A stretch of 64,000 bases of DNA from CPC320 sp002336405 (lineage in GTDB: Bacteria; Pseudomonadota; Alphaproteobacteria; Rhodobacterales; Rhodobacteraceae): contig CASIAN010000006.1 of NCBI GenBank assembly GCA_949372595.1, forward strand, positions 141,204-205,203, written 5' to 3'. A program made the position numbers and the translations under genes. Positions 27,101-36,176 of this stretch are shown one piece after another. Below the pieces are notes generated by a model. The model had not been told where the DNA came from, made no database searches, and worked only from the letters and a program-made list of their open reading frames with translations. The stretch's first letter is position 1. Each line of letters opens with the position of its first letter.

Positions 27101-29650
27101 TTACCCCAGAATGCGTGCGACCATTTCTGTTGTGTCGCGGCTGAGCCCTTTTGTTGCAAAGATCCGCCGGAGTTCAGTTTTAATCAACCCTTTTCGGTGA
27201 CTATCATACCGGTGCCAGGTCTCAAAGGCGCTGCACATTCGGGCGGTTGTTTGCGGGTTGAGCGGATCCAGTTTGATTAACCAGTCCGCCAAAAGGGTAT
27301 ACCCCTTTCCCGAGGTGTGGTGAAATCCTGCGGTTTTGCCGGCCAAAGCCCCCAGCGTGGCACGAAATCGATTGGGATTTTTCATATCAAAATCGGCATG
27401 CAGTGTAAGCGCGTGGGCAATATCTGCGGCCCTGTCTGGTTGGGCTGCGCTCACTTGTATAGCGAACCACTTGTCAATGACGAGGCGGTCATTTTGCCAT
27501 TCTTGATAAAAAGCGTCTACGGCATCCGTACCCTTTTCGGCCCTGAGAAGACAGGCAAAGGCAGCCAGTTTCTGGGTCATGTTGGTTGCGTTGTCAAATT
27601 GCAACTGCGCAGCCGTGCCGCCGTCGATCCGGCTGATCAATGCCAACACCTTATTGCTCAAGGATCTGGCTGCCGATTGGGCGCTGTTGGGCAAATAGGC
27701 TTCCTGTACCTGATATTGCGCATACAGGCGTGGCAAAAGATCTTGCAAATGTTGCGATAGGCCAAGTGCCAGCGTCTCACGGGCCTGCCAGATCGCATGG
27801 GGATCAGGGATGTGGCCCTGGCTGTGCAGGGTGGTGGCAATGTCATCTTCGCTGGGCAAAGTCAGCGTCAATGCCCGAAAACTGGGATCCAGAGCGTCGT
27901 TCCGCGCGACCGCCAACAGGGCATCCAAAAAGGCGGTTTCTGGCGGGCTGTCATCAATGACCATTTTTACCAGTACGTTCCGCCCCAGCGCCTCACCTGC
28001 GGCCCATTTGTTAAAAGGATCCGTGTCATGGGCCAGTAAAAAGGCCAGACGGTCATTGTTGACCTCCTGCTCCAGAATAACCGGCGCGGAAAAGTCTCGC
28101 AAAATCGACGGAAACGGCCGGCTGTTCAAACCGTCGAACGAAAAGCTCATTTCACGTTGATCCATTTCCAAAACGGTCGTGGCCTGCACTTCCTTTCCGG
28201 TCGCATCTAACAGTCCGACGGCGATGGGAATAACTCGGGGGTCTTTTTTTATTTGGCCCGGTGTTTCGGGGGTATGCTGTTTGAAGTGAAGTATATAACG
28301 GCCATTTTCAAAGCTATCGTGGACTGACAGGCGTGGTGTGCCAGCCTGTTCGTACCATATTTTGAACTGGCTTAAATCCCGACCGGTGCTGTCTTCAAAG
28401 ACGGCCAACCAATCTTCGATGGTCGCGGCGTCCCCGTCATGGCGGTCGAAATATATTGCGACTGCTTTCGCATAGGCGGCGTCCCCGATCAGCGTCTTAA
28501 GCATCCGGATCAGTTCAGCGCCCTTTTCATAGACTGTGGCCGTGTAAAAATTATTGATCTCGACAAAGCTGTCAGGGCGCACCGGATGCGCCAGAGGGCC
28601 ATTGTCCTCTCTGAATTGACGTCCCCGCAGGTTGATCACGTCATTGATCCGTTTTACCGAAGCGCTGCGGCGGTCGGCGGTGAACTGGCTGTCGCGAAAT
28701 ACGGTCAGTCCTTCCTTCAGGCAAAGCTGGAACCAGTCACGACAGGTGATGCGGTTCCCAGTCCAGTTGTGAAAATACTCATGGGCGATAATTGCTTCGA
28801 TACGCTCAAAATTACTATCGGTTGAGGTCTCAGGGCTGGCGAGTACGCAAGACGAGTTGAAAATGTTGAGACCTTTGTTTTCCATGGCGCCCATGTTGAA
28901 ATCATCGACGGCGACAATGTTGAAGATTTCAAGATCATACTCGCGGTGATATTCTTCCTCGTCCCAGCGCATTGAGGCCTTCAAAGCCTCCATGCCAAAG
29001 CTGCATTTGTCCTCATCTCCGGGCCGGACCCAGATGTTTAAATCAACATCGTTGCCTGATTGCGTGGTGAACCTGTCGGCGTGATTAACAAGGTTTCCTG
29101 CGACAAGAGCAAAAAGATAGGCGGGTTTGGGCCAGGGATCATGCCATTCGACCCAGCCCTCGCCCTGCGCACTTGGATTGCCATTGGACAATAGAACCGG
29201 CAGCTTGCTTTCAATCCGCACGGTAAAGCAGGCCATGACGTCCGGGCGGTCCGGATAGAAGGTGATCTTGCGAAAGCCCTCGGCCTCGCACTGGGTGCAA
29301 TACATGCCGCCGGACATATAAAGACCTTCGAGCGCGGTGTTGGTTTCGGGGCTGATTTCGACCTCGGCTTCCCAAATGAAAGGTGCGTTGGGAACTTCAA
29401 CTGTCAGCAGCCCATTTTTTATCGTTGGCATGCAGGTCTGGCCATCAATCTTGGCGCTGATCAACTGCATGGATTCGCCATGCAACACAAAATTTCGCTG
29501 ATCGCTGGCTGGGTTTGGGCGAAAAGCAACGCGACTGATGACCCGAGTTTGTGTTGGATGCAGACGAAAAGTCAGCTGTACCTCTTCCACCAAATAAGCG
29601 GGATCGGCATAATCTTTTAAATAAATCGTCTGAGGGACCACTGCTTTCAT
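27101..29650 (-). CDS. pepN: Aminopeptidase N (M1 family, bacterial PepN type)
   Basis: 849 residues from ATG 29650, GGAG upstream; a TTG directly before is less likely. Exopeptidase motif MGAMENKGLN, zinc motif HEYFH at 290-294 with the third ligand Glu in KEGLTVFRD, then the DUF3458 Ig-like and C-terminal helical domains of the E. coli type. Soluble zinc metallopeptidase that removes N-terminal residues from peptides. Divergent from the photolyase gene. Confidence 0.96.
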   Translation of the reverse strand: MKAVVPQTIYLKDYADPAYLVEEVQLTFRLHPTQTRVISRVAFRPNPASDQRNFVLHGESMQLISAKIDGQTCMPTIKNGLLTVEVPNAPFIWEAEVEISPETNTALEGLYMSGGMYCTQCEAEGFRKITFYPDRPDVMACFTVRIESKLPVLLSNGNPSAQGEGWVEWHDPWPKPAYLFALVAGNLVNHADRFTTQSGNDVDLNIWVRPGDEDKCSFGMEALKASMRWDEEEYHREYDLEIFNIVAVDDFNMGAMENKGLNIFNSSCVLASPETSTDSNFERIEAIIAHEYFHNWTGNRITCRDWFQLCLKEGLTVFRDSQFTADRRSASVKRINDVINLRGRQFREDNGPLAHPVRPDSFVEINNFYTATVYEKGAELIRMLKTLIGDAAYAKAVAIYFDRHDGDAATIEDWLAVFEDSTGRDLSQFKIWYEQAGTPRLSVHDSFENGRYILHFKQHTPETPGQIKKDPRVIPIAVGLLDATGKEVQATTVLEMDQREMSFSFDGLNSRPFPSILRDFSAPVILEQEVNNDRLAFLLAHDTDPFNKWAAGEALGRNVLVKMVIDDSPPETAFLDALLAVARNDALDPSFRALTLTLPSEDDIATTLHSQGHIPDPHAIWQARETLALGLSQHLQDLLPRLYAQYQVQEAYLPNSAQSAARSLSNKVLALISRIDGGTAAQLQFDNATNMTQKLAAFACLLRAEKGTDAVDAFYQEWQNDRLVIDKWFAIQVSAAQPDRAADIAHALTLHADFDMKNPNRFRATLGALAGKTAGFHHTSGKGYTLLADWLIKLDPLNPQTTARMCSAFETWHRYDSHRKGLIKTELRRIFATKGLSRDTTEMVARILG

Positions 29651-29756
29651 CAAATTCTCCGCTGTGAGGGGCGTTTGTTTTTATCGTAGCACGCCCTAGA
29701 ATTACCCTAATGGAAGTGTGTTAAATACTTTTCAGGTGAGTAGGTATATAAAGCGA

Positions 29757-31340
29757 ATGCCACAGGCTGCAATGCAAACATGTGTGTCGGGTGAAACTGC
29801 CGCCGATCAGGTTACGTTGGTTTGGTTTAAACGCGACTTGCGCGTATCGGACCATCCGGCATTGCAACGCGCCGCGTCTGGGGCAGGGCAGGTGTTGCCG
29901 GTGTATATAATAGAGCCAGATTACTGGCGCCTGCCGGATATGTCGGGGCGCCATTGGGATTTTATCGCCGATTGCCTGAGCGATCTTCAAACAGATCTGA
30001 CGCGGCTTGGGGCGCCGCTTGCCCTGAGAGAGGGTGACGCGGTTGAGGTGCTGGAAACGCTGCGGCAACAATTTGGCTTTACGCGCATGACCAGCCATAT
30101 CGAAACAGGCAATCTTTGGAGTTTTGCCCGCGATCAAAAAGTCGCGGATTGGGCGCGGGCGCAGGGCGTGGTTTGGACCGAACTGCCGCAGTCTGCCGTC
30201 ACGCGCGGAATTGCCAGAGCCAACCGCTGGGCCGACCGGCGCGGACGCTTTGTTGCCGAGCCCTTACTGCCGTTGTCGCCTGCTTTACGCGGGGTCAAGC
30301 TGGTGCCTGGGGCGTTGCCCTGTGCGGCGGCACTTGGTCTGTCCGCGTCGCGTCCCGGCACCTTGCAGGCGGGGGGGCGCCGTCAGGCGGAACGTGTGCT
30401 GGATGACTTTTTGCAGCGTCGGGGCCAACCCTACCGCCGCGCAATGTCGTCGCCCCTGTCGGCTGAAACCGCCTGTTCACGGCTGTCGCCATACCTTGCC
30501 TATGGGGCGATCACTGTTCGCGAGGTCGTGCAGGCAACAGCCCGTCGTCAGGCTGAACTGAAAGGCAGTCGTAATGGCTGGCTCGGCAGCCTGTCATCTT
30601 TTCAGTCTCGTCTGGCGTGGCGTGACCACTTTACTCAAAAACTTGAGGATCAACCCGATATTGAAAGCAGGTGCCTGCATCCTGCGTATGAGGGGCTGCG
30701 ACCAGACGTGCCTGATCCCGCGCTCTTGTTGGCTTGGCAAACCGGCCAGACGGGCGTGCCATTTGTGGATGCCTGTATGCGGTATCTGATTGCTACTGGC
30801 TGGCTGAACTTTCGTATGCGGGCTATGTTGATGTCATTTGCCTCTTATCAGCTGTGGTTGGATTGGCGCAGTACTGGGGTGCATTTGGCGCGCATGTTCA
30901 CCGATTATGAGCCAGGTATTCACTGGCCTCAGGTGCAGATGCAGTCTGGAACAACCGGTATCAATACGATTCGGATTTATAACCCGGTGAAACAAGGGCT
31001 TGATCAGGACCCTGATGGTATATTTACCCGCCGTTGGGTGCCGGAACTGGCGCCGGTACCGGATGTGTTTTTGCAAGAGCCTTGGCGCTGGGACGGGCGT
31101 GGCACGCTGCTGGGCGTGGCGTATCCTCGTCCTGTTGTAGATTTAAAAGCTGCAGTCTCGCAAGCCCGCGACCGGGTCTGGGCAGTGCGCAAAGACAGCG
31201 GCTTTGCTGGCAAGGCCAAACAAATTGTGACCAAACATGCCAGCCGCAAAGACAGTGCGGGACATTTTGTCAACGACCGGGCTGCGCGCACGCGTCGTCA
31301 GGCGTCGGGCGACGGCAGACAGATGAGCTTTGATTTGTGA
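29757..31340 (+). CDS. DNA photolyase / cryptochrome family protein
   Basis: 527 residues from ATG 29757; GTG 29718 and ATG 29772 are alternative starts. N-terminal photolyase antenna domain starts VTLVWFKRDLRVSDHPAL; the C-terminal FAD-binding domain shows LSPYLAYGAITVREV, WRDHFTQKL, TGWLNFRMRAMLMSFASY, YEPGIHWPQVQMQSGTTG and RIYNPVKQGLDQDPDG. It repairs UV photoproducts or acts as a blue-light sensor; class cannot be set from motifs alone. No four-Cys FeS-BCP signature is evident. Its TGA overlaps the start of the next small gene. Confidence 0.9.
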   Translation: MPQAAMQTCVSGETAADQVTLVWFKRDLRVSDHPALQRAASGAGQVLPVYIIEPDYWRLPDMSGRHWDFIADCLSDLQTDLTRLGAPLALREGDAVEVLETLRQQFGFTRMTSHIETGNLWSFARDQKVADWARAQGVVWTELPQSAVTRGIARANRWADRRGRFVAEPLLPLSPALRGVKLVPGALPCAAALGLSASRPGTLQAGGRRQAERVLDDFLQRRGQPYRRAMSSPLSAETACSRLSPYLAYGAITVREVVQATARRQAELKGSRNGWLGSLSSFQSRLAWRDHFTQKLEDQPDIESRCLHPAYEGLRPDVPDPALLLAWQTGQTGVPFVDACMRYLIATGWLNFRMRAMLMSFASYQLWLDWRSTGVHLARMFTDYEPGIHWPQVQMQSGTTGINTIRIYNPVKQGLDQDPDGIFTRRWVPELAPVPDVFLQEPWRWDGRGTLLGVAYPRPVVDLKAAVSQARDRVWAVRKDSGFAGKAKQIVTKHASRKDSAGHFVNDRAARTRRQASGDGRQMSFDL

Positions 31341-31507
31341 TGGCGAAAATGCGACGCAAGGCGGATTTAGACAGCAAATTGTGTCGCTCCTGTGGACGGC
31401 CGTTTGTTTGGCGAAAAAAATGGGAAAAAGTCTGGCATGAGGTGCTTTATTGCAGTAAAAAATGTCGATCCGAGAAGCCCGCTAGCGACAAGGTGCTTCA
31501 ATCCTAA
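31340..31507 (+). CDS. DUF2256 small zinc-ribbon-like protein
   Basis: 55 residues, start ATG 31340 sharing its A with the photolyase TGA. The DUF2256 pattern is clear: LCRSCGRPFVWRKKWEKVW, then EVLYCSKKC. Four cysteines at 15, 18, 38 and 42 (CxxC and CxxxC) can bind one metal. Rich in Lys and Arg, so it may bind nucleic acid. I recall DUF2256 genes being found beside or fused to photolyase/cryptochrome genes; the overlap here suggests a shared role, but no function is established. Confidence 0.88.
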   Translation: MAKMRRKADLDSKLCRSCGRPFVWRKKWEKVWHEVLYCSKKCRSEKPASDKVLQS

Positions 31508-31566
31508 CTCTTTCGCAGGTATTGGTTACCTTTATTTACCCGTCCTGTTGCCTATCGGAAACTTAG

Positions 31567-31602
31567 CCCCTAAACCCCGCGAGAACTTGGCGAATCTAGG
31601 GG
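31567..31602 (+). promoter_or_regulatory. Possible hairpin covering the malate synthase ribosome-binding site
   Basis: CCCCTA (31567-31572) is exactly complementary to TAGGGG (31597-31602), which is the Shine-Dalgarno region 7 bases before the glcB ATG. The stem has 6 bp and a 24-base loop. It may weakly occlude translation initiation, or be chance. Confidence 0.25.
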
Positions 31603-31608
31603 AAAGAC

Positions 31609-33753
31609 ATGTCTGACAGGATCGAAAAATACGGATTGAAAATTGCGCAGTCGCTGGCAGATTTTATAGATCACGAAGCCTTACCGGGCACCGGTGTTGT
31701 CCCCGACAACTTTTGGAAGGGTCTTTCGGACTTAGCGCATGATTTTGGTCCGAAAAATCGGTCGCTAGTGGCGCATCGTGAACTGTTGCAAAGCCAAATT
31801 GATGATTGGCACAGCGCCCGCAAAGGTCAGCCACATGACGCCGAGGCGTATAAGTTATTCCTGAGTGAGGTCGGTTATCTGGTTCCCGAGGGTGCGGATT
31901 TCGAAATTGAAACCGCAAACGTAGACCCTGAGATTGCGACGATATCTGGTGCACAGTTGGTCGTGCCTGTTACCAATGCGCGCTTTGCATTGAATGCGGC
32001 AAACGCCCGCTGGGGGTCTTTGTATGATGCGCTTTATGGCACGGACGCCTTGGGCGACTTGCCGGCGTCTGGCGGGTATGATGTGACGCGGGGCGCGCGC
32101 GTGATTGCTTGGGGTCGGGCCCTTTTGGATCAATCTGTGCCTTTGACCGGATCCAGTTGGACTGCGGTGACGTCCCTAAGTGTGCAAGATGGCGTCCTTT
32201 TGGTTGACGGTGTTGGGCTTTCTGACGTGGCACAATTTGTTGGTTTTGGCGGTGATGCCGCGGCCCCGACCCGTGTTCTTTTGCGCAAGAACGGTCTGCA
32301 TCTTATTGTCGAGATTGATGCCAGCAGCCCTATCGGATCCACCGATTTGGCCGGTATTGCAGACATCCGGCTTGAGGCGGCAATATCGACAATCATGGAC
32401 TGCGAAGACAGTGTGGCCACTGTGGACGCCAGCGACAAAGTCCAGGCCTATCGCAACTGGCTGGGACTGATGCGCGGTGATCTGACCGAAGAGATTGTTA
32501 AGGGCGGCCAGTCCTACACCCGTAAACTGAACCCCGACCTGAGCTTTACCGCAGCAGGTGGGGGGGAGATGACGCTGAAAGGGCGCTCGTTGATGCTGGT
32601 GCGCAATGTTGGCCATTTGATGACGAACCCGGCTGTTTTGGATCGCTATGGCAATGAGATCGACGAGGGGCTTTTAGATGCGCTGTGCACCAGCTTGATT
32701 GCCATGCATGATTTGAAACGCGCGGGGGGAAATTCGCTGCATGGCAGTGTCTATATCGTCAAACCCAAAATGCACGGTCCCGATGAAGTTGCCTTTTCAA
32801 GCGACACCTTTGCAAAGGTCGAGGCGATCTTGGGCCTCCCTCTGAACACCCTTAAAATGGGCATCATGGATGAAGAGCGCCGCACATCGGCCAACCTGAA
32901 AGAATGCATCCGGGCTGCGAAGGCGCGGGTTGCTTTTATCAACACCGGGTTTCTGGATCGCACTGGTGATGAAATACATACGAGTATGGAAGCCGGCCCG
33001 TTCCTGCGCAAAGGCGAAATGAAGACAACGCCGTGGATTATCGCGTATGAAGATCGCAACGTTGATATCGGTCTGGCCTGCGGGCTGCAGGGCATAGCCC
33101 AGATTGGCAAGGGCATGTGGGCTATGCCCGACCGCATGGCAGATATGCTCACGGCAAAAATCGGGCATCCGACCGCGGGAGCGTCCTGTGCCTGGGTGCC
33201 ATCGCCCACGGCAGCGACATTGCATGCCACCCATTACCTCAGCGTTGACGTCACGGCGCGTCAAAACGCGATCAAGGCCGCTGGCCCACGCGGGACACTG
33301 GATGATTTGCTCACCGTGCCGGTAATGAGCGGAGAGAACCTAAGTGACGCCGAGATTACCGAAGAAATTGAAAACAACGCGCAGGGTATTCTGGGCTATG
33401 TGGTGCGTTGGATCGATCAGGGCGTTGGCTGTTCGAAAGTGCCCGACATTCATGATGTCGGCTTGATGGAAGATCGCGCAACCTGTCGCATTTCGTCTCA
33501 GGCGCTGGCCAACTGGATGCATCACGGCGTTGTAAGCCAGAGCCAAGTGATGGCGGCAATGCAAAAGATGGCCGCCGTTGTCGACCGTCAGAATGCCGAC
33601 GATAAAGCCTATCGTGCGATGGCGCCAGGCTTTGATGGCATTGCGTTTCAGGCGGCCTGTGATCTGGTGTTTAAAGGCCGCATCCAGCCGTCTGGTTATA
33701 CTGAGCCGGTACTCCACGCGCGGCGGCTGGAGCTGAAAGCCGCAGCTCTGTAG
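31609..33753 (+). CDS. glcB: Malate synthase G
   Basis: 714 residues, the monomeric long form. Condenses glyoxylate with acetyl-CoA to malate; needed for growth on C2 compounds, glycolate or purine breakdown products. Recognisable blocks are ALNAANARWGSLYDALYGTD, IMDCEDSVATVDASDKVQAYRNWLGLM with the Mg-binding acidic residues, VGHLMTNPAV, GIMDEERRTSANLKECIRAA, FINTGFLDRTGDEIHTSMEAGP and the C-terminal lyase part. Followed 84 bases later by a glcG-like gene. Isocitrate lyase is not in the window. Confidence 0.97.
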   Translation: MSDRIEKYGLKIAQSLADFIDHEALPGTGVVPDNFWKGLSDLAHDFGPKNRSLVAHRELLQSQIDDWHSARKGQPHDAEAYKLFLSEVGYLVPEGADFEIETANVDPEIATISGAQLVVPVTNARFALNAANARWGSLYDALYGTDALGDLPASGGYDVTRGARVIAWGRALLDQSVPLTGSSWTAVTSLSVQDGVLLVDGVGLSDVAQFVGFGGDAAAPTRVLLRKNGLHLIVEIDASSPIGSTDLAGIADIRLEAAISTIMDCEDSVATVDASDKVQAYRNWLGLMRGDLTEEIVKGGQSYTRKLNPDLSFTAAGGGEMTLKGRSLMLVRNVGHLMTNPAVLDRYGNEIDEGLLDALCTSLIAMHDLKRAGGNSLHGSVYIVKPKMHGPDEVAFSSDTFAKVEAILGLPLNTLKMGIMDEERRTSANLKECIRAAKARVAFINTGFLDRTGDEIHTSMEAGPFLRKGEMKTTPWIIAYEDRNVDIGLACGLQGIAQIGKGMWAMPDRMADMLTAKIGHPTAGASCAWVPSPTAATLHATHYLSVDVTARQNAIKAAGPRGTLDDLLTVPVMSGENLSDAEITEEIENNAQGILGYVVRWIDQGVGCSKVPDIHDVGLMEDRATCRISSQALANWMHHGVVSQSQVMAAMQKMAAVVDRQNADDKAYRAMAPGFDGIAFQAACDLVFKGRIQPSGYTEPVLHARRLELKAAAL

Positions 33754-33837
33754 CGCTGATAGACGACCAAAATAAAGTGTCCGGCGCCAGAGCCGGGCTA
33801 GCCTCCATTTTCTTGACATCCCAAATAGGAGTTTCCC

Positions 33838-34266
33838 ATGGCCAGTATCACCTTGAATAAAGCCCGAACAATTATCCGTAAAACACTGGAAAAAGGTACC
33901 GAGTTGGCGCTTAAACCGCTGTCGGTTATCGTGTTGGATGATGGTGGGCACGCCATCGCCTTTGAACGCTCTGATGGCGCGGCACCGGGACGTTTCGGCA
34001 TTGCCCATGGCAAGGCGTATGGCGCGGTTATGCTGGGGATGGCTGGCCAGGCACAGATGGCCCGCGCCGAGCAACAGGCTTATTTCATGGCTGCAGTTAA
34101 CGGTGTTTTTGGTGGGGCGGTTGTGCCAGTGCCGGGCGGCGTGCTGGTGCGTGACAAAAAAGGCAAAGTGATTGGTGCCGTCGGGGTCACCGGTGATACA
34201 TCCGACAATGACGAGATTGCTGCACTGGCGGGTGTCGCTGCCGCCGGGTTCGAAGGTAACGCGTGA
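33838..34266 (+). CDS. glcG: GlcG/HbpS family protein
   Basis: 142 residues, whole length covered by the family: LALKPLSVIVLDDGGHAIAFERSDGA, KAYGAVMLGM, and the glycine-rich GGAVVPVPGGVLVRD, ending with VIGAVGVTGDTSDNDEIAALAGVAAAGF. Family members bind haem or cobalamin-like cofactors in some species, and glcG sits in E. coli's glycolate operon, so the position directly behind malate synthase G fits a glyoxylate-linked role. AGGAG precedes ATG 33838. Confidence 0.88.
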   Translation: MASITLNKARTIIRKTLEKGTELALKPLSVIVLDDGGHAIAFERSDGAAPGRFGIAHGKAYGAVMLGMAGQAQMARAEQQAYFMAAVNGVFGGAVVPVPGGVLVRDKKGKVIGAVGVTGDTSDNDEIAALAGVAAAGFEGNA

Positions 34267-34327
34267 TATTGAGTTCCGCGATTGGTTAGCTATGGTGGGA
34301 CCGTATCACTAGTTGAGGTGTCCCGCC

Positions 34328-35101
34328 GTGCGTCCAGTTATCGGAATAATTTCGAACCATTATCTGATTCATGAACAATACCCCGTACATGCATCAGGAA
34401 CGATGAATGGGGAGGCCATCGCCCAAGTGGCCGATTGTATCCCCATGATCGTGCCCGCTGACCCAGCGCAAATCTCTGTCCAAGAGTTGATGGCGACCTG
34501 CGATGGATTTTTGCTGACTGGTGGGCGGCCTAATGTCCACCCCGAAGAATACGGCGAAGCCGAAACCGAGGCGCATGGCAGTTTTGACCGGCAACGTGAC
34601 CGATTGGTTTTGCCTTTGGTCCGCGCCTGTATCGATCGTGGGCAACCGATTTTAGGTGTCTGCCGCGGCTTTCAAGAGGTGGCCGTGGCGATGGGCAGTA
34701 CGCTGCACCCCGAAATTCGCGATCTGCCCGGGCGCAGCAATCACCGTATGCCGCCCGACGGCACGTTGGAAGAAAAATTCGCGCTGCGCCACGAGATTGA
34801 ATTCACCAAGGGCGGGGTGTTTCACCGTTTGATGAATGCACCATCGGTGATGACCAACACTTTGCACGGTCAAGGCATCAAGACCGCAGGGGCACGGATC
34901 GTAGTGGACGGCTGTGCACCCGATGGCACGCCCGAGGCTATCTATGTAAAAGATGCGCCCGGGTTCACACTTTCGGTACAATGGCACCCTGAATGGAACG
35001 CCGAGCAAGATCTAGTGTCGCGGGCGCTGTTTACAGCTTTTGGCGATGCGGCGCGCGGTTGGGCCTCTGGACAGGCCGGGCAGGCGCTGAAATCTGCGTG
35101 A
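34328..35101 (+). CDS. Gamma-glutamyl-gamma-aminobutyrate hydrolase family (peptidase C26)
   Basis: 257 residues from GTG 34328, which has GAGGTG 7 bases upstream; TTG 34313 would place the SD inside the gene. Class I glutamine amidotransferase fold with nucleophile Cys in LGVCRGFQEVAVAMG, family blocks FLLTGGRPNVHPEEYGE and TLHPEIRDLPGRSNHR, and His-Glu in SVQWHPEW. PuuD, the best-known member, cleaves gamma-glutamyl-GABA in putrescine degradation; the exact substrate here is unknown and no puu genes are adjacent. Convergent with kynA, 26 bases apart. Confidence 0.87.
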   Translation: MRPVIGIISNHYLIHEQYPVHASGTMNGEAIAQVADCIPMIVPADPAQISVQELMATCDGFLLTGGRPNVHPEEYGEAETEAHGSFDRQRDRLVLPLVRACIDRGQPILGVCRGFQEVAVAMGSTLHPEIRDLPGRSNHRMPPDGTLEEKFALRHEIEFTKGGVFHRLMNAPSVMTNTLHGQGIKTAGARIVVDGCAPDGTPEAIYVKDAPGFTLSVQWHPEWNAEQDLVSRALFTAFGDAARGWASGQAGQALKSA

Positions 35102-35127
35102 TCGGCTCCGCTGGCCTTTCAGACGCC

Positions 35128-35961
35128 CTAAAGCGCGGTGCGCAGCGCCCAGAGTTCAGGAAACAGTTCGACCTCTAACATGCGCCGCAGATAGCTGACA
35201 CCACCGGTGCCACCGGTCCCGCGTTTAAAGCCGATCACCCGCTCGACGGTGGTGACGTGATTGAACCGCCAGCGCCGAAAGTAATCTTCGCAGTCCACCA
35301 ATTTCTCGGCCAATTCATACAGTTCCCAATATCGATCTGGGGATTGGTACACTTTGGTCCAGGCCGCAGTGACCGCATCATCTGCTGTATAAGGCCCATC
35401 GAGCGTGCGCGTTAGAACGTGATCTGGCACGGGCAGGGCCCCTGCCAATTGTTGCAGCGCCACATCATAAAGTGAGGGCAATGTGAGCTCTAAGCTAAGT
35501 GCGGCATGATCAGCGCTGCGATGGGCGTGGGGCAACAACATCGCCGGGTTGCGGTTGCCCAATAAAAACTCAATCTGGCGATATTGAAACGATTGAAACC
35601 CCGAGGATTGTCCCAGAGCAGCGCGAAAACTGGTATATTCTGATGGTGTCATTGTGCGCAGCACGTCCCAAGCGTTGTTGAGCTGCTCAAAGATACGGGC
35701 GACACGAGACAGCATTTTAAATGCTGGGCGCAGTTCGTTGGCCTGAAGAGTTTTGCGCGCGGCGTGCAATTCATGCAGCACCAGCCGCATCCACAATTCA
35801 GATGTCTGATGCTGGATGATGAACAACATCTCATCATGCGCATCCGAGCGCGGTTTTTGGGCTGTAAGCAAGTTGTCTAGCGACAGATAATCGCCATAAG
35901 ACATCTTGCCGTCAAAGCGCATTTGTGCGCCATCTTTGGCAGGATCAATTGGGAGTGACAT
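35128..35961 (-). CDS. kynA: Tryptophan 2,3-dioxygenase
   Basis: 277 residues. Haem enzyme that opens the indole ring of tryptophan to N-formylkynurenine. Family blocks: MSYGDYLSLDNLL, EMLFIIQHQTSELWMRLVLHEL, SGFQSFQYRQIEFLLGNRN, and the haem-ligand region WRFNHVTTVERVIG followed by GTGGTGGVSYLRRML. Lies 215 bases downstream of kynU on the same strand; tryptophan catabolism via the kynurenine route. Confidence 0.96.
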   Translation of the reverse strand: MSLPIDPAKDGAQMRFDGKMSYGDYLSLDNLLTAQKPRSDAHDEMLFIIQHQTSELWMRLVLHELHAARKTLQANELRPAFKMLSRVARIFEQLNNAWDVLRTMTPSEYTSFRAALGQSSGFQSFQYRQIEFLLGNRNPAMLLPHAHRSADHAALSLELTLPSLYDVALQQLAGALPVPDHVLTRTLDGPYTADDAVTAAWTKVYQSPDRYWELYELAEKLVDCEDYFRRWRFNHVTTVERVIGFKRGTGGTGGVSYLRRMLEVELFPELWALRTAL

Positions 35962-36176
35962 CGAAAAAACCTGTGATTGTGACTAGGGAAATATGGTGCG
36001 GGCGATTGCGCCAACCTATCTAATCAAACAGGTATTGCCAGAAAGTCTACGCCACAGGCACACCCAAGCGGTGGGGCGACACAGCGGCAGATCACCGGTC
36101 GAGGCGCATCTCGCAGCTCTGATCTCGTCGTCTATGGTCTCTGTGCAGGTGCAGGCGAGATCAGAGCGCGCCAAGG

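Noticed and set aside
31392..31616. 74-codon frame starting within the DUF2256 gene
   Set aside because: It is another frame of the region that clearly encodes the DUF2256 cysteine motif, and runs into the malate synthase start.
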